Origin: Oscarella lobularis
Taxonomy: Eukaryota > Porifera > Homoscleromorpha > Homosclerophorida > Oscarellidae
Assembly (NCBI RefSeq): GCF_947507565.1
Contig: NC_089176.1
Span: forward strand, 2,604,001 to 2,668,000
DNA length: 64,000 bases
Direction: 5' to 3'
Under the pieces are notes generated by a model that was given only the letters and a program-made list of their open reading frames with translations, did no database searches and was not told the origin of the DNA. The position numbers and the translations under genes are program-made. The first letter of the stretch is position 1, and each line of letters begins with the position of its first letter. Positions 20,958 to 33,023 of this stretch are shown in pieces.

Positions 20958-23900
20958 CTACTGAGGAAAAGATATGTTTGATGGGTCAACCTGAGCCTGG
21001 GATGTGTTTGCATTTATGACAAGTCCGCAGTCATCCTGATGAGAACTCTCTTCCAGTCCTTCGTCTGAACCGGCAGAAAGGAAATCTGGGGTAAAGCTAG
21101 AAACCGAAGTGAAACTGCCCTCGGTCGAACAGCGGAAAAACCTTCGAGACCGATTGGTAGGACAGCAGGAGAGATTTAAACTCGTCTTTGATCCTCGCGA
21201 CAGGCTACGAAACAGAACCGGCGTCACGGAAAAAGACGAAGAGGATGAAGACCTTGATCTCATCAGCGACGATTCGTACGATTGAGAACGCTGAAATGCG
21301 CCGGCAACAGGTACGGGAGTGGACGTTTGATGTTGAGTAGAATCAAATCGATTGGTGGACAAAGGCCAATCTCGAGAATCCAAACTAGGTAGGGAGTCGA
21401 TAGGAGAATCGACGTAGGCAGGTCGATGCAATGCTTCAGCGTGACCCAAAGTATTGAAGGCTAAGTCACGGAGTCCCGGTGAGCAATACAGCGTTAGGCG
21501 TTCGATCTCCGCGGCGAGGCTATCTGCCGTCATCGAAGAAGGCGCCGCCGCCGCCGCCGCCGCTGCACCCGGATGGCGTCGTAGATCAGACAGTAAGAAA
21601 AGAAAGCAAGCATTCTCTTTGGCCATATCACCAGGCAATTTTTCTACGCCTTCTTCCGGCAAGCTTTTGAAGTACTTTTCCGCCTCTTCGAGCAAAGCCA
21701 AACCCTCGGTTGAACGTCCTTCTTCAAGCAGGTCTCGGCCGTCAAACGTCAACAGCTTAGCAATGCTCTGCTTTGCAAGAATCCACAAGGGAATTGTCGT
21801 AAACGACGTCTCGCCCTCCAAAAGAATGATCGCATTCTCGAGTTCCTTTTGTGCTAGAGAATTCTGCTCAGAAGACGATCCCAGTCGACAGATGCCCACT
21901 TGATACCATTTGGCGGCTACCGTCAAATGATCGCATTGCAGATCCATAGACATTTTCAACGCCAGCCGATGACACTTTAACGCCTTGTCGTACATCGTCT
22001 GGCAGAAATAGCAGTGACCCAGACGCGAAAGAAGCGCGCACGTGTTCGGATGATACTTGTTGCACTCTTTCCCAAAAAATTTGCAGCACCAGGCAAGAGC
22101 ATCGGATAGATACGCACAGGCAGTTTTATAATCTTCCACGTCGCTGTAAGCGTCGGCAAGAACACGACAAACGTCCACGTATTCGTGGGTGTCCTGTATC
22201 TTGTTTGTGCCCGATTCTTTTAAAATGGATTTCAACCTTTGAATGGCAGCTCGCGACTCTTCCGGCTGATGAGATTCTACGTCAATTCTCCCACGCATTA
22301 TGTCCCTTCGAATTTGCCATTGACTGCTGCTTTGTTCTATCACACGTTTTGCTTCCGGCGATGACAGATTCATTTCTGCCCCGATTAAATCATTGCCGTC
22401 CAACAAGGCTTCAGCTAAACGAATCCGAAGCTTTCCCTCAATTATATCCCGTTCGTTTGTTTCTCGCTTCGACGTTGCTTCAATACACACCGTGTAAAAG
22501 TCTTTTAGTTCATAAGGCGTCATGCAGAACCGTAGCATTGACTTGCGACTGAGAGCGACATCGAGACACAGACGGTAGATTTCGTCCTTCGCGGCAAAGG
22601 TCTTAACCCATTTCATCGCTTGCTTCACTTCTTTTATCATCTCGCAAAGATCACGAAGTGCCTTACAGGGATTTCGATCATAGTCGTTCTTCAAGATGCG
22701 GAGCACCTTTCCAAGCCAAAGTCTGCAATATCTCTCTTTGGCGTCCAACACGAAACTCAAATTTAGCGGTATCTTCTCGCGAAGAAACTCTCGAAATATC
22801 CTCAAAAGGCTATAGACTTCCTCATTTTCACTAACCTGTTCTATCAATGAAAACCAGTCTAGGTAATTGATGACGTCAGTGCCAAACGCTCGCGTATCAG
22901 TCCCGAGTACAGTCGCGCCATCGGCTTTGCTAAAAGGCCCACTAAACAGAGCCAAGGCGAACAGGTGTGACTGCTGATCTCGCGCGAGACTCATCACAGG
23001 CTTGTCAAAATGACGATGCATTATGTCGTAAGGTAACTTCTTAAAGAAGTCGAAAGGTTTCAGTAGCAAAGCGTCTACGTGGTCGGCCACAGATAAGCCG
23101 AGGCCGCGCCTAACGTGTGATAGAAACCCTGGCAGCCCTTGGCACACATCTCGAGCCAACACGTCCGCGTCTGAATCACTGAATTCGGGACTACAGTACC
23201 TTAGCATCTCGCGCGCGGGTTCTACGGCCAATTGACTCAGTTCAATGTTTCGCACTTTTCTGTCGCTCCCAAACTGTCGTCCCAGACGGTAGCAGGACGT
23301 CACTATAACAGTCAAATCTTCTTGAGCGGAATCCATGATGGACACGAGCAGTTCATGGAATTGGGCTTGGTGATTTGAATCAAGAGCTAGGTCGGCGTTG
23401 TCAATGATAATGCATAGATTGCTCAGTGCATGCACTTTCATCAACAACGACGTGGTGTTAGATTTTCCGGACGATTGAAGGTTGCCGTAACTCAGATCAA
23501 ATGCGTTCAGCAATGCTCTGACAATCTCTTCCGGTGTAACAATCTGCCGAACGTCAATGTAGACGATATTCCATGGCGTCTTGATCCGGTCATTCTGAAA
23601 TAATCCACTTCGAGCGCGATGAGCTGCGATGATGGCGAGGGCACTTTTGCCCACCGCTGGAGGACCCGAAATGCAGCAGAGATGAAAATTAATAGATATG
23701 CTATCGAGAACCAAACCCAATTCGAGGTCACGACCGAAGAAGCAAGCAGGCTCGCCAGGAAGAGAGCCGGCCGGTGCACTCGAAGGCATTTCACTCTTGT
23801 AGCCAGAATATTTATCAATCAATATCAGTTCTAAACAGAATCCGTGAATAGATGCCTATTAGAGTTCATTCTACATTTCTTTACTGGATAGTCGGGGAGT

Positions 23901-24499
23901 TAGTTCGGTCATCACCAAGCGGACCCCGTGCTCGAGTCCGACGTCCTCGTCGACTTCCAACGGCTGATGATCGGCCAAAAGTGGATGCGCGTCTCTCATT
24001 TCCTCGACACTAATTCTTCCCTTGACGCAGACGGGAAGAAGAGAAAAAGGCGAGGAATTGGAATCGAGAGGGCGACGAGACGTTTTCATGATGAGCGCCG
24101 ACGCTACCGTGTTCTCCAGATACGTCACGTTCGCCTGGTTAGCCTTTAGAAAACCTCGCGATATAATGAAGATGCCGTGAGTGCACGCCTTGATCGCGTC
24201 CGCCGTCGCTTTCGTGATGCTGTCGCCCCAGAGAATCGATTTTCCCGACGAAAAGACGCGAACGTTTTCGTTCTCTAGAGCGACGCACAGCTTGTGCGCG
24301 AACTCTTTCGTATCTTCCGCGCAGCAGACGACGACGTAGGGATCTGTAGGGTCAGGAAGAAAAGAAAGGGGTCAGGACACTGCGGAGGGTGAGGTGGGAC
24401 CGGTTCTCGCCGGTCACGGAAAAGCAGTACGAATGCGTAAATCGTGGTCCTTGTTCGCAAAATTGTTTCACATCGATGCGCACCTTTTGAGACGCTCAT
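20958..24499 (-). CDS. TIR-NB-ARC-TPR receptor NLR3
   Basis: Exons 24484-24499 (MSVSK), 23885-24343 (TIR) and 20958-23830 give 1115 aa. Both introns are GT-AG, and the phases (1, 1) agree with all sister genes. The TIR begins DPYVVVCCAEDTKEFA and carries GDSITKATADAIKACTHGIFIISRG. NB-ARC has Walker A GPPAVGKS, Walker B LCIIIDNAD, IVTSCYRLG and CQGLPGFL. Winged helix (LALFSGPFSKADG) and TPR (LADAYSDVEDYKTACAYLSDALAW, LLSRLGHCYFCQTMYDKALKCH) follow. The tail has a poly-Ala run encoded by GCC repeats (about 21543-21568), a long Ser run, RRFFRCST and a DDCGLVINA end. It is closest to NLR5. Confidence 0.92.
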
Positions 24500-24545
24500 C
24501 TACAGCTTTTAGCAGCAGCGCAGTTTGCGATGGCCGTTTGCGACG

Positions 24546-24552
24546 ATTTATA
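24546..24552 (-). promoter_or_regulatory. TATA box of NLR3
   Basis: CCCGTATAAAT on the minus strand, about 47 nt upstream of the NLR3 ATG. NLR5 has CCCGTATAAG at a similar distance, so the core promoter looks conserved. Confidence 0.55.
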
Positions 24553-24606
24553 CGGGACACGGGAGCGCGTAAATAAATGTGGGCGCGGTCAGAGATACTA
24601 TGCTAC

Positions 24607-24632
24607 CACGGATAATAATTTTATTATCCGTG
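24607..24632. repeat. Near-perfect 26-bp palindrome CACGGATAATAA...
   Basis: Twelve-base arms with a 2-base centre, between the NLR3 promoter and the NLR4 3' end. A related hairpin with the same CACGGATA ends lies at 28846-28878, again between receptor genes. It could form a hairpin or be a remnant of a small inverted-repeat element. Confidence 0.55.
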
Positions 24633-24726
24633 ATGCTACTGTGCCGGCTTTTTATCAAAGAAAGATCTAATTGAAGGGATACTAACTTGGAAGATATGAT
24701 TTTTAGAAACCCACGTATCGAATATT

Positions 24727-27700
24727 TCAGATGTCCATCGTAGGCGGAGCCTTGTCAGACTTCATTAGGAGTCCACTGTCATCACTTTGATCCATTGAAG
24801 AAGACAGGTCAAGATCTTCTAAGCTAGCGGGTGCATCGGGGTCAAAGCTGGGAAATGAAGCCAGACGTGAAAGTCTTCGAGTTGGGTAGTATGAAGGACA
24901 ACATATTATCCCAGAGTTCGTTTTTGAAGACAACGTTCGAAGAGGAACTGGGTGCATTGGCGGAGTTGATGGAGACTCGGGAGGGGTTGGTTCTGCTGAT
25001 GAGCCTGATAAATACCTTCGATGATGTTTGCTTACTTGCACCGGTGTTGACGTAAAATGTTCATCAAATGTCTCTTCCCCTGAGGATGGTTCAGGATTCA
25101 TAATAACCTGACGTTCGCTCTCCATAAATGAATTATAAAATTCGCGTTCGAGAGATAATTGATCGGCGAGGTCAGCAGACTTTGGAATAGTCTCTGACTT
25201 TGGCAACACCAAACCCCGGGATACCGGAAAGCAGTACAAGTTAAGGCAATCCGTACGACTAAGATTGCCGCCCAGTACAAGCCGACGAAACTGGTGATTC
25301 TCCTTTATCAGTTCAATTGAAATTTCTTCAACGTTTTCGTCTGGCAAATTGGCGAAGTGTTCCTTGGCTCTGTCCAGAAGAACTAGCCCTTGCTCTGGCT
25401 GTCCGCCGTCTGTCAGCTTCTTCCCTTCCAGAGTCAATAGCTTAGCAACGGCCTGCTTTGCAAGAACCCACAGAGGAATGGCTCTGTGGGACAGCTCGCC
25501 TTCTAGGAGAACGACTACTTGTTCAAGATCCTCTCTAGCCTTGAGATTCGAGCAGCTTGACATAGCAAGTTGACACATACTCATCTGGTACAGTACTGCT
25601 GCAATAGAAAGATGATCACAGTGCAGCTCCCGCAACATAGCGGCAGCATTCTTGAAAGCCTCATAACTTTCATTGTACTTCTTTTGACAAAAGAGGCAAA
25701 AACCAAGTCGAAGGAGAACGATACACGTATCCGGATGGGTTCCTCTACAATCACGTCCAAAGTACTTGCGGTACCAGGTCAAAGCTTCCGATAAATGGGA
25801 ATAGGCGATTGAATATTCTCCAAGGTCACAGTGTGCATCAGAAAGAACGAGAAGAAAATTTCCAAATTCCGGATCAAGATTGCGTACTCTCTCAGCCTCT
25901 AGCGTTTTCGTCAAGCTGTCAGCCGCCTCCCGGGAATTTCCCTTCTCAACTTTAATTCTTTCCTGAAGTATTTGGTATTGCAGCCAAAATTCGTCAAGTT
26001 TGTGCGTCTCTGGCTTAGGGCAACTGCTTTGGGCTCCTTCAACGTCACCGCTGTCCAAAAGAGCCTCCGCGAGACGCAGATAAAGTCTTCCTTGAACTTC
26101 CTTATTTTCGCGTCTTGAGGATTCTCTAATACAAGCATAATAAAACTCTGCCCGCTCCGCTGAAGTCAAGCAAACACGCAGAAGCGATTTGTAGCTACTG
26201 GCAATGGCTATATAATGCATAAACAAATTACTAGAATCAGACAATTTGCTGCACGGCTCCATCATCTTCAGTACGCGCTTGACGTCCTTTATCATAGCTT
26301 GAACCTGCCTGAGTGCTCTGCAAGAATTTCTTTGATATTTGCTTTTTAGTACCCGAATCAGTCTTTTCAGCCAAATATGGCAATAATTCTCTTTAGTAGC
26401 CCTCAAATTCTCTTCGCAGAGTACATCCAAGCGCGGTTCACTTTTCGACAGCAAATACTCGCGCAGTACCTTCACGAGACGAAAAGAGCATTGTTCTTTC
26501 AGTATTAGCGAGTAATCGTCAAGGCTATCAATCACTTGAGAACAAAATTCGTGAATTCCCATGCCAACAATATCGGCACCGTCTTGTTTCGAAACCGGAC
26601 CCTCAAAGAGAGCCAAGGCGTGAAGAGCTGTCACTATGCGTCTCGGCAAGCTCTCAAGGGTGTTTTTTAGGTGACGTTCGCCAAAGTCCTGGCACAGGTT
26701 TCTAAGGTAGGATGAAGGGTCTCCGAGTATCATTTCTACCCGTTCTGAAGTTGAGAGACTGATGTTTTCAAAATTTTTACCAACTTGCCATAGAAGTTCA
26801 GGGCTTCCTTGACAGATTTCTTGAGCAATTAATCGCATATCACGTTTATCTGGCTGGCAACTGGGATTACAGACCAACTCTGAACTTAAAATCTCGCATG
26901 CCGACTCTTCGTCTAACGGCTTCAAGACGACGGACTTAATTTTTCTGTCACCACAAAAGAGTTTGTCTAAGCGACAGCATGACGTTACAAGAAGGGTGAA
27001 CTCTTCCCGACCAGCATGCATGATCTCTTTGAGAAGAACTATAAAATCATCTCTGGTATCTGGTTGAAGAGCCAAGTCAGCATTGTCCACCACGATACAA
27101 AGATACTCAAATGCGCGAACTGCCCTGGTCAAATAGTCTCTTTCACTTTCATGTAAATCTTTCTGAGGAAGGTTATCGCTGCCGCCGAGTTTAAATTGGT
27201 GAAGCAAAGCGTCAACTATTTCCTTTGAAGTGAAAATGCGGCGTATGTCCACAAATACAATTTTCCATCGCTGCTCACAGGTCTCGGTGGCATTGAACTT
27301 GCCCCGTCGAGCTTGATGAATTGCTTCAATAGCGACGGCACTCTTCCCCACTCCAGGCGAACCACAAATGCAGCACATGTGGAAGCGAGCTGAAATGCAG
27401 TCAAGAACTTGACCAATTTCCGTTTGACGGCCGACTAGTAGTTGAGGTTCCCCCGGAAGAGCAGATGCCACATTAGAGACAACACGACGTTTGGAAACAG
27501 GAGAGTCATATTTCTTGATAGGAGAGAGTTCTAGCCAAACGCAGTTTCGTTTGTTATTAAAAAACAGGCTCAGAGCAGAATTCTTCGCTACATTACTCGT
27601 CCGTTAGTTAATTCATTACATTGTATCTGGCTACTTACGTCTTTTTTGACTAATTAAGTAATTAATTATTACCGGACTTTGAAGCGGACGAGCAAGTGCA

Positions 27701-28595
27701 TAAAGCCAATTCTGCCCTGAATTAGTCAAATCCCACTTACTTTGTTGCATGTCTCGAGAGATCTTATCCTCAAGTTTGCTGACAACTCCTTCCACGCATT
27801 TATTGTCCTTTTCGTCCAAGACTGAAAAGGACCGATAAATGCTCATGAATGGAAACAAGCGCTGCATTTGTTCTTCTGTAACGCCTTTCATTCGAAGCGG
27901 AAGCAGAGTAAAGAACTTCTCCTGAGTTTTTTGAGTGAGAGAAGTGACAAGTGAAGACATTGCTTCAGTGTCGGCTAAATCCGGTGAAACGATGACAATT
28001 CCGTGAGTGCACTTTGCTACGGCAGTCTCCGTCGCTCGTACAGTATTCTCTCCCCAGTCAATCAGCTCTGTCGAGAAAACTGAAATTTTCCGACGTTGCA
28101 AAGTCTTGACAAGCTGTTCAGCAAACGCCTGCGTATCTTTAGCACAGCAGACGACGACGTGTGCATCTATTCAAGACAAGAATTAACATGCAAACCTAAA
28201 GGGCTGTCATACAATATAGCTAAGTAGTGCACACTACGTCACGCGAGCGGCTTCGTCCAGTTATACATCGACGTGTACGCGCACAGCGAGACTCTATCAC
28301 TCGCCTAATGCGGCCAATTAAAACCACGCCATGGTTACTAAAAAGGTCTCCTCTTGCGTCGAGAGTTGTGTAAACATGAACACGGAAAATGCTATTTTTA
28401 GTACTCGTCGTCGCAGCCCTGCTGCCGTACAGTAGTACTCGTACAGCCGTGCAAACAAGCCTGTAGATATTACGTGTTGTCAGCAAGTGCTTCCACGGCA
28501 CGTTGCAGCGCGACAACGTGCCAGCCGGTAGGCCACATATATGCATAGGCTACAGAAACCGCACATCTCTCACCTTTCGCACTAGTTTGAGACAT
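24727..28595 (-). CDS. TIR-NB-ARC-TPR receptor NLR4 (divergent)
   Basis: Exons 28574-28595 (22 nt, MSQTSAK), 27639-28166 and 24727-27530 give 1117 aa, with the same phases as its sisters. The TIR is more divergent (AHVVVCCAKDTQAFA, FSTELIDWGENTVRATETAVAKCTHGIVIVSP). It has an extra stretch before the second intron ending NYLISQKR. NB-ARC has Walker A GSPGVGKS, Walker B LCIVVDNAD and CQGSPELL, where the usual GLP is GSP. TPR segments include LSDAHCDLGEYSIAYSHLSEALTW and LLRLGFCLFCQKKYNESYEAF. The tail is less Ser-rich but keeps CCPSYYPTRRLSRLASF and a DDSGLLMKS end. It is the most distant receptor in the cluster and has the largest first intron (407 bp), in which nothing else was recognised. 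Confidence 0.9.
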
Positions 28596-28845
28596 GCTTG
28601 CACCCAAAATCTCTCCAGGAGTACTCTAGTAAGTGTGGTGGAGTAAGTATAAGTCTGACCGCAGATCATGTGATCGCGCCGCCCCTCTACGCCCCAGCTT
28701 GCGACGTACCAATAGATGTGAGGTACTGTACAACTGGCGGCTGCATGAACCGCTGGCGCATACAGCATGTACTGAATCTATCAAATCAAATCAAGTGTTC
28801 AAAAAATGCACTCCCACTTCGTCGGCGACGACGTCGCCCTATAGC

Positions 28846-28878
28846 CACGGATACTATAGAAGAAGTCTAGTATCCGTG
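28846..28878. repeat. Inverted repeat with CACGGATACTA arms
   Basis: Perfect 11-bp arms separated by 11 bases. The outer eight bases match the palindrome at 24607-24632. Confidence 0.55.
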
Positions 28879-28892
28879 CCCCAGCGTACAAA

Positions 28893-28968
28893 CTTTCGAC
28901 AAAGACGTCGATTTTTGCCGAGAGCAAGCCGACGCACAGCTTATCGGCAAAGGACTCCGAGTCTTTCC
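28893..28968 (-). pseudogene. TIR-domain relic of a lost receptor
   Basis: The minus strand reads KDSESFADKLCVGLLSAKIDVFVES, aligning with KDTKEFADSLCIALEKERVRVFSSG of NLR5. The rest of the domain is missing on both sides, and the relic ends about 20 bp from the stop codon of NLR5. The remaining part of 28596-28986 is the NLR4 5' flank. Confidence 0.7.
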
Positions 28969-28986
28969 TAAAATTCTATAAATCTG

Positions 28987-31900
28987 CTACTGAGGAAAAG
29001 ATACGGTCGATGGGTCAACAGCCCGATCCCGAGATGTGCTTGCATTTATGACAAGTCCAAAATCATCCTGACGAGAATCCTCTTCCAATTCTTCATCTGA
29101 ATCGGGAGAAAGACGATCTTGGCTGAAGCTAGAAACAGACGCAAGACTGCTGCCAGTCGAGCAGCGGAAAAACCTTCGAGACGGATTGGGAGCACAGCAG
29201 GCTATATTCGGGCCCGTCTTCGAATGCGATCCTCGCGACAGGCTACGAAACAGAACCGGTGTCACCGAAACAGACGAAGACGACGACGACGACGACAGAG
29301 ATCTCGGATTCACCAGCGATGATTCATGTGACTGGGAGCGCCCAAACAGGGGAGTAGACGTCCGAGGTTCACAAGCATCAAATTCTTCTCGAGAATCCAA
29401 ACTAGGCAGGGCGTCGAGAGAGGACATCGATTGACGCAATGCTCCGGCGTGACCCAGAGCATTGAAGGCTAAACAACGGAGTCCATGCGAGCTATACAAC
29501 GTTAGGCAAATGTCTGTGGCGAGGCTATCCGTTGTCACTGAAGAAGCCCCCGCCGCTGCTGCGTCCGGATAATATCGTAAATGAGACAGAAGGGAAAGAA
29601 AGCGAGTGTTCTCCTTGGCCATGTCGTCTGGTAATTCTTCTACACCTTCTTCCGGTAAGCTTTTGAAATGGGTTTCCGCCTTTTGGAGCAGCGACGAACC
29701 TTCAGACAAACGTCCTTCTTGAAGTAGGACCACGCCGTCAAACGTCAACCGCTTAGCAACGATCTGCTTCGCAAGAATCCACAAGGGAATCATCTCAAAC
29801 AAAGTCTCGCCTTCCAGAAGAACAATCGCGTTCTCGAGCTCGTTTCGTGCTAGGGTATTCTGCTCAGCAGACAATTTCCGCTCAGCAGACAATCCCAGTC
29901 GAGAGATGCCCACTTCATACCACTTGGCGGCAATCGTCAGATGATCGCACTGTAAATCCATAGACATCTTCAACGCTTGCAAATGATACTTCAACGCCTT
30001 GTCGTACTTCGTCTGGCAGAAATAACAGTGACCCAGACGCGAAAGTAGCGCGCATGTGTTCGGATGATTCCTATCGCAGTCTTTTCCGAAATAGATCCGG
30101 CACCAGGCGAGAGCATTGTAGAGATGCATGATAGAGGTTTTATAGTCTTTCACGTCGTAGTAAGCGTCGGAAAGGACACGACAAACGTCTACGTATTCGT
30201 GGGTGCTCTGTATCTTGTCTGATTCCTTCAAAATGGTTTGCAAGCTTTGAATTGCGAATTGCGATTCTTCAGGCTGATGAGATTCTACATTGATTCTCGC
30301 TTGTAGTATATCATTTCGAATCTGCCATCGACTGCTAAGTCGCTCTATGACACGGTTCACTTCTGGGGACGACAGATTCGCCGTCGCCCCGTCCAAGTCA
30401 TTACCGTCCAACAAGGCTTCGGCCAAACGAAGCCGAAGCTTTCCCTCGATTAAAACCGCCTCTTCATCAGCTGTTTTTCGCCTTGACGTTTCTTTAATGC
30501 ACATAATGTAAAACTTTTTTAGTTCGTCCGGCGTCATACAGAACCGTAGCATTGACCTGTGACTGAGAGCGAGGTGGCGACACAGATCGTAGATTTTGTC
30601 TTTTGTAGCGTACGTCTCAACCCAGCCTAGCACTTGCTTCACTTCTTTTATCATCGTGTGAAGATCGCAAAGTGCCTTACAGGGATTCCGATCATAGTGA
30701 TGATCCAAGATGCGGCACACTCTTTGAAGCCAAAGTATGCAATACCTCTCCTTGGCCTCTGACACAAAATCCCACTTGTTGCGAAGAAACTCTCTAAAGA
30801 TCCTCAAGAGGCTATAGATATCTTCATTTTCACTATCTTGCTCTATTAATGAAAACGAGTCTAGATAATTGATGACGTCAGTGCCAAACGTCCGCGCGTC
30901 CGTTCCAAGTACAATCGCGCCATCGGCTTTGCTAAAAGGCCCATCAAACAGAGCCAAAGCGAACAGGTGTGACCGATGATCTTGCGAGAGACTCATCACA
31001 GGTTTGTCGAAATGACGATGCAGTACGTCATAAGGTAACTTACTAAGGAAGTCGAAGGGCTGTTGTAGCAAAGCGTCAACGTGGTCGGCCACAGATAAGC
31101 CGGCACCGCGTCTAACGTGCGATAGAAACCCTGGAAGCCCCTGGCACACGTCTCGAGCAACCACTTCGGCATCTGGATCACTGAAATCAGGACTAAAGCG
31201 TCTCAGTATCTCGCGTGCAGGCTCCACGGCCAGTCGATTCAGTTCAATCGTTTGTACTTTTCTGTCGCCCCCGAACTGTCGTCCCAGACGGTAGCACGAC
31301 GTAATGACGACGGTCAAATCTTCTTGAGCGGAATTCATGATGGACACGAGCAGTTCATGAAATTGAGCCTGGTGATCGGAATCAAGAGCTAGATCAGCGT
31401 TGTCAATGATAATGCATAGATTGCTCAGAGCCTGCACTTTCATCAACAAGGACATTATTTCGGACTTTCCAGTCGACTGAAGGTTGCTGTAACTCAGATC
31501 AAATGCGTTCAGCAACGCTTTGACAATCTCTTCCGGCGTAACGATTTGCCGAACGTCGATGTAGACGATATTCCACGGCGTCTTGAGCTTGTCATTGCGA
31601 AATTGTCCGCGTCGAGCGTAATGAGCGGCCATGATGGCGAGCGCACTTTTGCCCACCGCCGGAGGACCAGAAATGCAGCAGAGATGAAAATCAATAGAAA
31701 TACTATCGAGTACCAAATCGAATTCTCGGTCACGACCGAAGAAGCAAGCAGGCTCGCCAGGAAGAGAACCGACCGGCGTACTCATACTGAAAGGGATCGC
31801 ACTCTTAGAGACAGAATATTTGTCGATCCTTATCAGTTCTAAACAGAATCCGTGAATAAACGCATTGTACATGTACGTACAATTTCTTTACTTGATAGTA

Positions 31901-32602
31901 GGGGAGTTAGTTTTTCCATCACCAAGCGAACCCCATGTTCAAGTCCCGCCTTCTCGTCGACTTCCAACGGCTGATAATTGGCCAAAAGTGGATGGGCGTC
32001 TCTCATGTCGTCGACGCTGATTCTTCCCTCGACGCAGACGGGAAGGAGAGAAAAAGACGAATTGGGATCGAGAGAGCGATTGGACGCTTTCGAGATGAGC
32101 GCCGACGCGACCGTGTTCTCCAGATACGTCACGTTCGCCTGGTTGGCCTTTAGGAAACCGCGCGATATGATAATGATGCCGTGGGAGCACGCCTTGATCG
32201 CGTCCTCCATCGCCTTCGTGATGCTGTCGCCCCAGAAAATCGACGTTCCCGACGAAAAGACGCGAACGCGTTCCTTCTCTAAAGCGATGCACAGGCTGTC
32301 GGCGAATTCTTTCGTATCTTTCGCGCAGCAAACGATGACGAAGGGATCTGCACGGGAAGAAGAGATCATAAACTACGGGCTACGTGCATATGGCCGCCTC
32401 GATCCGCCTCGATCTACGTCACGCAGCACGCCACGCGAAAAAACGAGCTAAAAAGTAGTCTAGTACCGATAAATGGCGTTCGTTGTCGTACAGTCAGTAG
32501 TACGACAACATTTTTCGCACGCGCTAGTTTCGGCGGTGAACTGTAGTATAGTCGCGTGCAGACTAAAAAGCGCAACCGGTGGTCACCTTTCGAGGGGTTC
32601 AT
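28987..32602 (-). CDS. TIR-NB-ARC-TPR receptor NLR5
   Basis: Exons 32587-32602 (MNPSK), 31892-32347 (TIR) and 28987-31838 give 1107 aa. The TIR starts DPFVIVCCAKDTKEFA and has SIFWGDSITKAMEDAIKACSHGIIIISRG. NB-ARC has GPPAVGKS, LCIIIDNAD, VITSCYRLG and CQGLPGFL. The winged helix has LALFDGPFSKADG, and TPRs follow (LLSRLGHCYFCQTKYDKALKYH). One TPR-adjacent stretch has a short ERKLSAEQ insertion relative to NLR3. The tail has Ser runs encoded by GTC/GAC repeats (about 29275-29300), RRFFRCST and DDFGLVINAS. It lies head to head with the DMRT gene, 421 bp between start codons. Confidence 0.92.
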
Positions 32603-32656
32603 AGGCGTTATCAGCTCGCGTCGCTCAACTGTGGCGGAGAATGTAGTGTTTTGACT

Positions 32657-32662
32657 CTTATA
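32657..32662 (-). promoter_or_regulatory. TATA box of NLR5
   Basis: CCCGTATAAG on the minus strand about 55 nt upstream of the NLR5 ATG, matching the NLR3 promoter core. Confidence 0.5.
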
Positions 32663-33023
32663 CGGGAACGTGTTTACGTGAGCGTGCCCAGGGAGCTTGC
32701 CTGCTGCCGATAAATACAGTCTATAAATCGCTTTTAGCTGTCTAATGCATACTGTATGTCCTCTGAATACAAAATATGCAAATTGAGGATATATACATAC
32801 AGTAATTTAGAAACTGAATACATGGGCCCATCAACCCAAAATGCACGTTGCAAATTATCTGCGAACCAACCACAACAATCCTATTCTGCAGATCACACAG
32901 CGCTTCTTGCTCATTGGTCGACAACGCTATCTCATTCTGCAACGGACTCGAAACAATTCAGCTGTACACCCAACAGTGTAGCCACACCTGCACAAACCCA
33001 ACGGCGATCTACTCAGTGTGTAC
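32663..33023. other. Divergent intergenic region between NLR5 and DMRT
   Basis: Holds the 5' flanks of both genes. A possible plus-strand TATA (CTATAAAT near 32722) is about 300 nt upstream of the DMRT ATG, so a 5' UTR of that size would be needed. No further gene was seen. Confidence 0.4.
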
